Shown: positions 61,806 through 64,000 of the stretch, one piece after another
Layout of the letters: every line of letters starts with the position of its first letter
How positions within the stretch are numbered: position 1 is the first letter of the stretch
Assembly: GCF_009817885.1 (NCBI RefSeq)
Contig: NZ_CP041764.1
Coordinates: forward strand, 744,001-808,000
Length of the DNA stretch: 64,000 bases
Direction of reading: 5' to 3'
DNA from: Serratia rhizosphaerae
GTDB lineage: Bacteria; Pseudomonadota; Gammaproteobacteria; Enterobacterales; Enterobacteriaceae
The notes under the pieces: model-generated
Told to the model about the DNA's origin: nothing
Seen by the model: the letters and a program-made list of their open reading frames with translations, nothing else
Databases searched by the model: none
Position numbers and translations under genes: made by a program

Positions 61806-62061
61806 ACGCTTTCTACTCTGGTTTTTATTCACCGTTATTTTCATTCTATTACTGCGTCTGCTGCCCTTCACATTTAACCTGCTGTCGTCGCTGGCCCGTA
61901 CCATCGCTTCTCAGGAACGCTGGTATCAACTGTTGCATTGGCCATTAACAGCGGAAACCTACGGCGATATGGAGGCGTTAGCCCTGCTCACACTCTGCGC
62001 GATACCAGCGGCAATCATTGCCATGCTATGCATCACATTCGGCAGAAAAGCCAAAAATTAA
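61798..62061 (+). CDS. small membrane protein, candidate immunity to the DUF2778 effector
   Basis: An 87-residue protein overlapping the effector stop codon by eight bases. A hydrophobic segment at about 4-30 (FLLWFLFTVIFILLLRLLPF) and one at 63-80 (LALLTLCAIPAAIIAMLCI) flank a ~30-residue loop with Trp, Glu and Arg that would face the periplasm. Location, coupling and topology fit an immunity protein guarding the periplasm. I know of no described family for it; known Tldi1 proteins are not obviously alike. Confidence 0.6.
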   Translation: MFKRFLLWFLFTVIFILLLRLLPFTFNLLSSLARTIASQERWYQLLHWPLTAETYGDMEALALLTLCAIPAAIIAMLCITFGRKAKN

Positions 62062-62080
62062 TCCCGGCCGGAGCCGGGAT
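62061..62080 (+). terminator. hairpin after the effector/immunity pair
   Basis: ATCCCGGC (62061-62068) pairs with GCCGGGAT (62073-62080) around CGGA, directly at the stop codon of the immunity candidate; an A+T-rich stretch without a real T-run follows. Confidence 0.5.
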
Positions 62081-62145
62081 AATATATCAGCCTATAGAGG
62101 GTATCTTTAGCCATACTAAAAGCCGTCACTCCCCCTGCGGCAGGC

Positions 62146-63138
62146 TTACTTCGCCAGCACGCTGACCCACATCGGGCCTTTGCCTACCGGGTAACGAGCC
62201 AGATCCTTCAGGCTGCCGTCCGCCTGAATGGCATGCACCGCCAGGTGGTCGGATTTTTGCCCGACGGAAAGCACAAAGCGTCCGCTGTGATCGATATTGA
62301 AGCCGCGCGGCTGCTGCTCGGTCGGGTAGTGGCCGATAACGCTCAGCGTGCTGCCGTCCGCCGATACCGCGAAGGCGCTCAGAATGCTAGCGGTACGGTC
62401 GCTGATATACAGGAAGCGGCCGTCCGCCGTGAGGTGAATATCCGCCGCCCAGCAGGTACCTTCAAAGTCCGCCGGCATCGCGTTGATGGTCTGCACCGTG
62501 GTGTAGCGCTTGCCATCGTCCTCAATCGCCAGCACGTCCACCGTGCTGTCCAGCTCATTCACCAGGTAGGCGTAGCGTTGGTTGCCGTGGAACGCCATAT
62601 GACGCGGGCCGGCGCCGGCGGCGGTCGCCACGCTCTGCTGGCTGTGCGGCGTCAGCTTTCCGTCCAGGCTCAGATCAAACAGGCGCACGCGGTCTTCTTT
62701 CAGGCACGGCACCAGCAGCAGCTGGTTGGTCGGATCGATATTGGCGGAGTGCGGCGCGGTCAGGCCGTCCAGCTGCTGCAGCGGCGCGGTCACCACGCCA
62801 TCGTGGCCGATTGGACTGATAGTGGCGTTGTTGCCGCTGTAGGACACGGCGAACAGATAACGGCCCTGCAAATCGGTGGAGATGTGCGTCGGGCTGCCCG
62901 GCAGCGGCGCCATGCCCGCTTCCTGCAGCGTGCCGTCGTGCTCAATGCGATAGCTCACCACGCCAAACGCCGGGCGTACGCCTACGTACAGATGGGTGCG
63001 GTCCGGGTGAATCGCCATCGGCTGTACCTGTCCCGGCACCTCGACGGTTTGCAGCAGCGCCAGCGCGCCGGCGTCATCCAGCTGCCAGACGTGGATTTGC
63101 TGGCTTTCAGGGCTGGCGACATAAACGATTTGCTTCAT
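62146..63138 (-). CDS. pgl: 6-phosphogluconolactonase
   Basis: A 330-residue seven-bladed beta-propeller lactonase (E. coli 331), the second enzyme of the oxidative pentose phosphate pathway. Typical blocks are MKQIVYVASPESQQIHVWQLDDAGALALLQTVEVPGQVQPMAIHPD, GAGPRHMAFHGNQRYAYLVNELDSTV and EQQPRGFNIDHSGRFV. GGAGC precedes the ATG on the leftward strand. It is divergent from ybhA, as in E. coli. Confidence 0.96.
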   Translation of the reverse strand: MKQIVYVASPESQQIHVWQLDDAGALALLQTVEVPGQVQPMAIHPDRTHLYVGVRPAFGVVSYRIEHDGTLQEAGMAPLPGSPTHISTDLQGRYLFAVSYSGNNATISPIGHDGVVTAPLQQLDGLTAPHSANIDPTNQLLLVPCLKEDRVRLFDLSLDGKLTPHSQQSVATAAGAGPRHMAFHGNQRYAYLVNELDSTVDVLAIEDDGKRYTTVQTINAMPADFEGTCWAADIHLTADGRFLYISDRTASILSAFAVSADGSTLSVIGHYPTEQQPRGFNIDHSGRFVLSVGQKSDHLAVHAIQADGSLKDLARYPVGKGPMWVSVLAK

Positions 63139-63312
63139 GTTGGCTCCTTACGAGAAAAAGAGAAACCGGTTTCATCTCAATCGGTTTTCTCTAGCTTACC
63201 TGACAAATGAGACATAACAAGCCTGGCGAATCAGCAAATCTCCTGTGGTTTTATCCGTCGGTGATCGGGTGTACTATCGGATTAATTTCCATACTAATTA
63301 TTCGAGACATCT

Positions 63313-64000
63313 ATGACCTACCGCGTTATCGCCCTCGATCTGGACGGCACCCTGCTGGACACCCAAAAACGTATCTTGCCGCAGTCGCTGGAAGCTCTGG
63401 CGGCGGCGCGCGCCGCCGGCGTCAAAGTGGTGGTGGTGACCGGCCGCCATCACGTCGCCATTCATCCGTTTTATCAGGCGCTGGAACTGAACACGCCGGC
63501 TATCTGCTGCAACGGCACCTATCTGTATGACTTCCAGCAGCAAAAGGTGCTGGCGGCCGATCCGCTGCCGAAAGAGCAGGCCAAACAGGTGCTGCAGATG
63601 CTCAGACAAAGTGGGATCCACGGCCTGATGTATGTGGACGATGCGATGCTGTATCAGGAGCCCAGCGGCCATGTGACCCGTTCGCTGACCTGGGCTGAGA
63701 AGCTGCCGCCCGCACAGCGCCCGACGCTGCTGCAGGTCGACAGCCTGACCCAGGCCGCCGACGACGCGCGCTCAATCTGGAAATTCGCCACCTCGCATGC
63801 CGATACCGCGGCGCTGCGCGAGTTTGCCGAAACGGTGGAAAAAGAGCTGGGGCTGGCCTGCGAATGGTCGTGGCACGATCAGGTGGATATCGCCAAGAAC
63901 GGCAACAGCAAGGGCAAACGCCTGCGCCAGTGGGTGGAATCTCAGGGGCTGACGATGGACCAGGTGGTGGCCTTCGGCGATAACTACAACGATCTGAGCA
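63313..64000 (+). CDS. ybhA: HAD-family (Cof-type) phosphatase YbhA, 3' end outside window
   Basis: The first 229 residues of a Cof-type HAD phosphatase; the frame is still open at the window edge. Motif I is IALDLDGTLLDTQKRI, motif II VVVVTGRHH, motif III lysine in DIAKNGNSKGKRL, and motif IV VVAFGDNYNDL. A C2-type cap domain lies between. E. coli YbhA dephosphorylates pyridoxal phosphate and other sugar phosphates. It lies divergent from pgl, as in E. coli. Confidence 0.94.
   Translation, partial: MTYRVIALDLDGTLLDTQKRILPQSLEALAAARAAGVKVVVVTGRHHVAIHPFYQALELNTPAICCNGTYLYDFQQQKVLAADPLPKEQAKQVLQMLRQSGIHGLMYVDDAMLYQEPSGHVTRSLTWAEKLPPAQRPTLLQVDSLTQAADDARSIWKFATSHADTAALREFAETVEKELGLACEWSWHDQVDIAKNGNSKGKRLRQWVESQGLTMDQVVAFGDNYNDLS

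Overview
The window looks like chromosome of a Serratia-type member of the Enterobacterales. The right part (rhlE-cecR-ybhGFSR, ybhL, moaEDCBA, ybhK, uvrB, bioDCFB/bioA, ybhB, pgl, ybhA) follows the order of the E. coli 17-18 min region. The left-centre part (bglX, dld, pbpG, yohC, yohD, dusC) holds genes that cluster at 47-48 min in E. coli. Coding density is high, the genes are G+C rich, and no rRNA, tRNA, insertion sequence, integrase or CRISPR array was seen. The genus is inferred from gene order, protein similarity recalled from memory and one enterobacterial intergenic repeat; no database search was possible.

Layout. 1-2.0 kb: the end of an MFS exporter and a LysR regulator. 2.0-3.3 kb: a compact cassette of a ParA-type ATPase and a ribbon-helix-helix-like partner, bounded on both sides by copies of a 13-bp AT-rich palindrome. 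3.4-5.2 kb: a LysR regulator divergent from a carboxymuconolactone-decarboxylase-like/tautomerase pair. 5.2-12.6 kb: bglX, LysR, a YbdL-like aminotransferase with a periplasmic binding protein, and a NIT-domain chemoreceptor. 12.7-16.8 kb: ddlA, a ParD-like gene coupled to a second-type methionine aminopeptidase, and dld. 16.8-31 kb: metabolic and transport genes with many regulator/exporter pairs (two DMT exporters, one PACE exporter), an acyltransferase/streptothricin-acetyltransferase-like pair, a DUF1460 lipoprotein, an NlpA/MetQ lipoprotein, a decayed MerR gene, yedI, pbpG, a short S-adenosylhomocysteinase-like protein, yohD and an OhrR-like regulator. 31-37 kb: ansP, an orphan phage-tailspike-like beta-helix protein, an arylamine N-acetyltransferase and dusC. 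37-46 kb: rhlE, cecR and the YbhGFSR exporter, two small membrane proteins and ybhL. 46-53 kb: the moa operon with its molybdenum-cofactor riboswitch, ybhK, a VF530-family gene and uvrB. 53-60 kb: a 1.16-kb regulatory stretch (SOS box, DnaA boxes, NtrC-like site and a near-consensus sigma-54 promoter), an orphan UrtE-like ATPase and the biotin genes around a BirA operator. 60-64 kb: ybhB, an A+T-rich DUF2778 (Tlde1-like) effector with a candidate immunity gene, pgl and the start of ybhA.

How genes work together. bioA/bioBFCD is the pimelate-to-biotin pathway under one BirA operator. moaABCDE makes molybdopterin. CecR plausibly represses itself and the YbhGFSR drug exporter through a perfect palindrome. 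Several LysR or MarR genes sit head-to-head with, or next to, the enzyme or exporter they are likely to control. The accessory loci most worth attention are the ParA/RHH cassette, the DUF2778 effector/immunity pair, the nitrogen-type promoter in front of the orphan UrtE-like ATPase, the ParD-like/MetAP operon, and the valine-rich leader peptide ahead of a DMT exporter.
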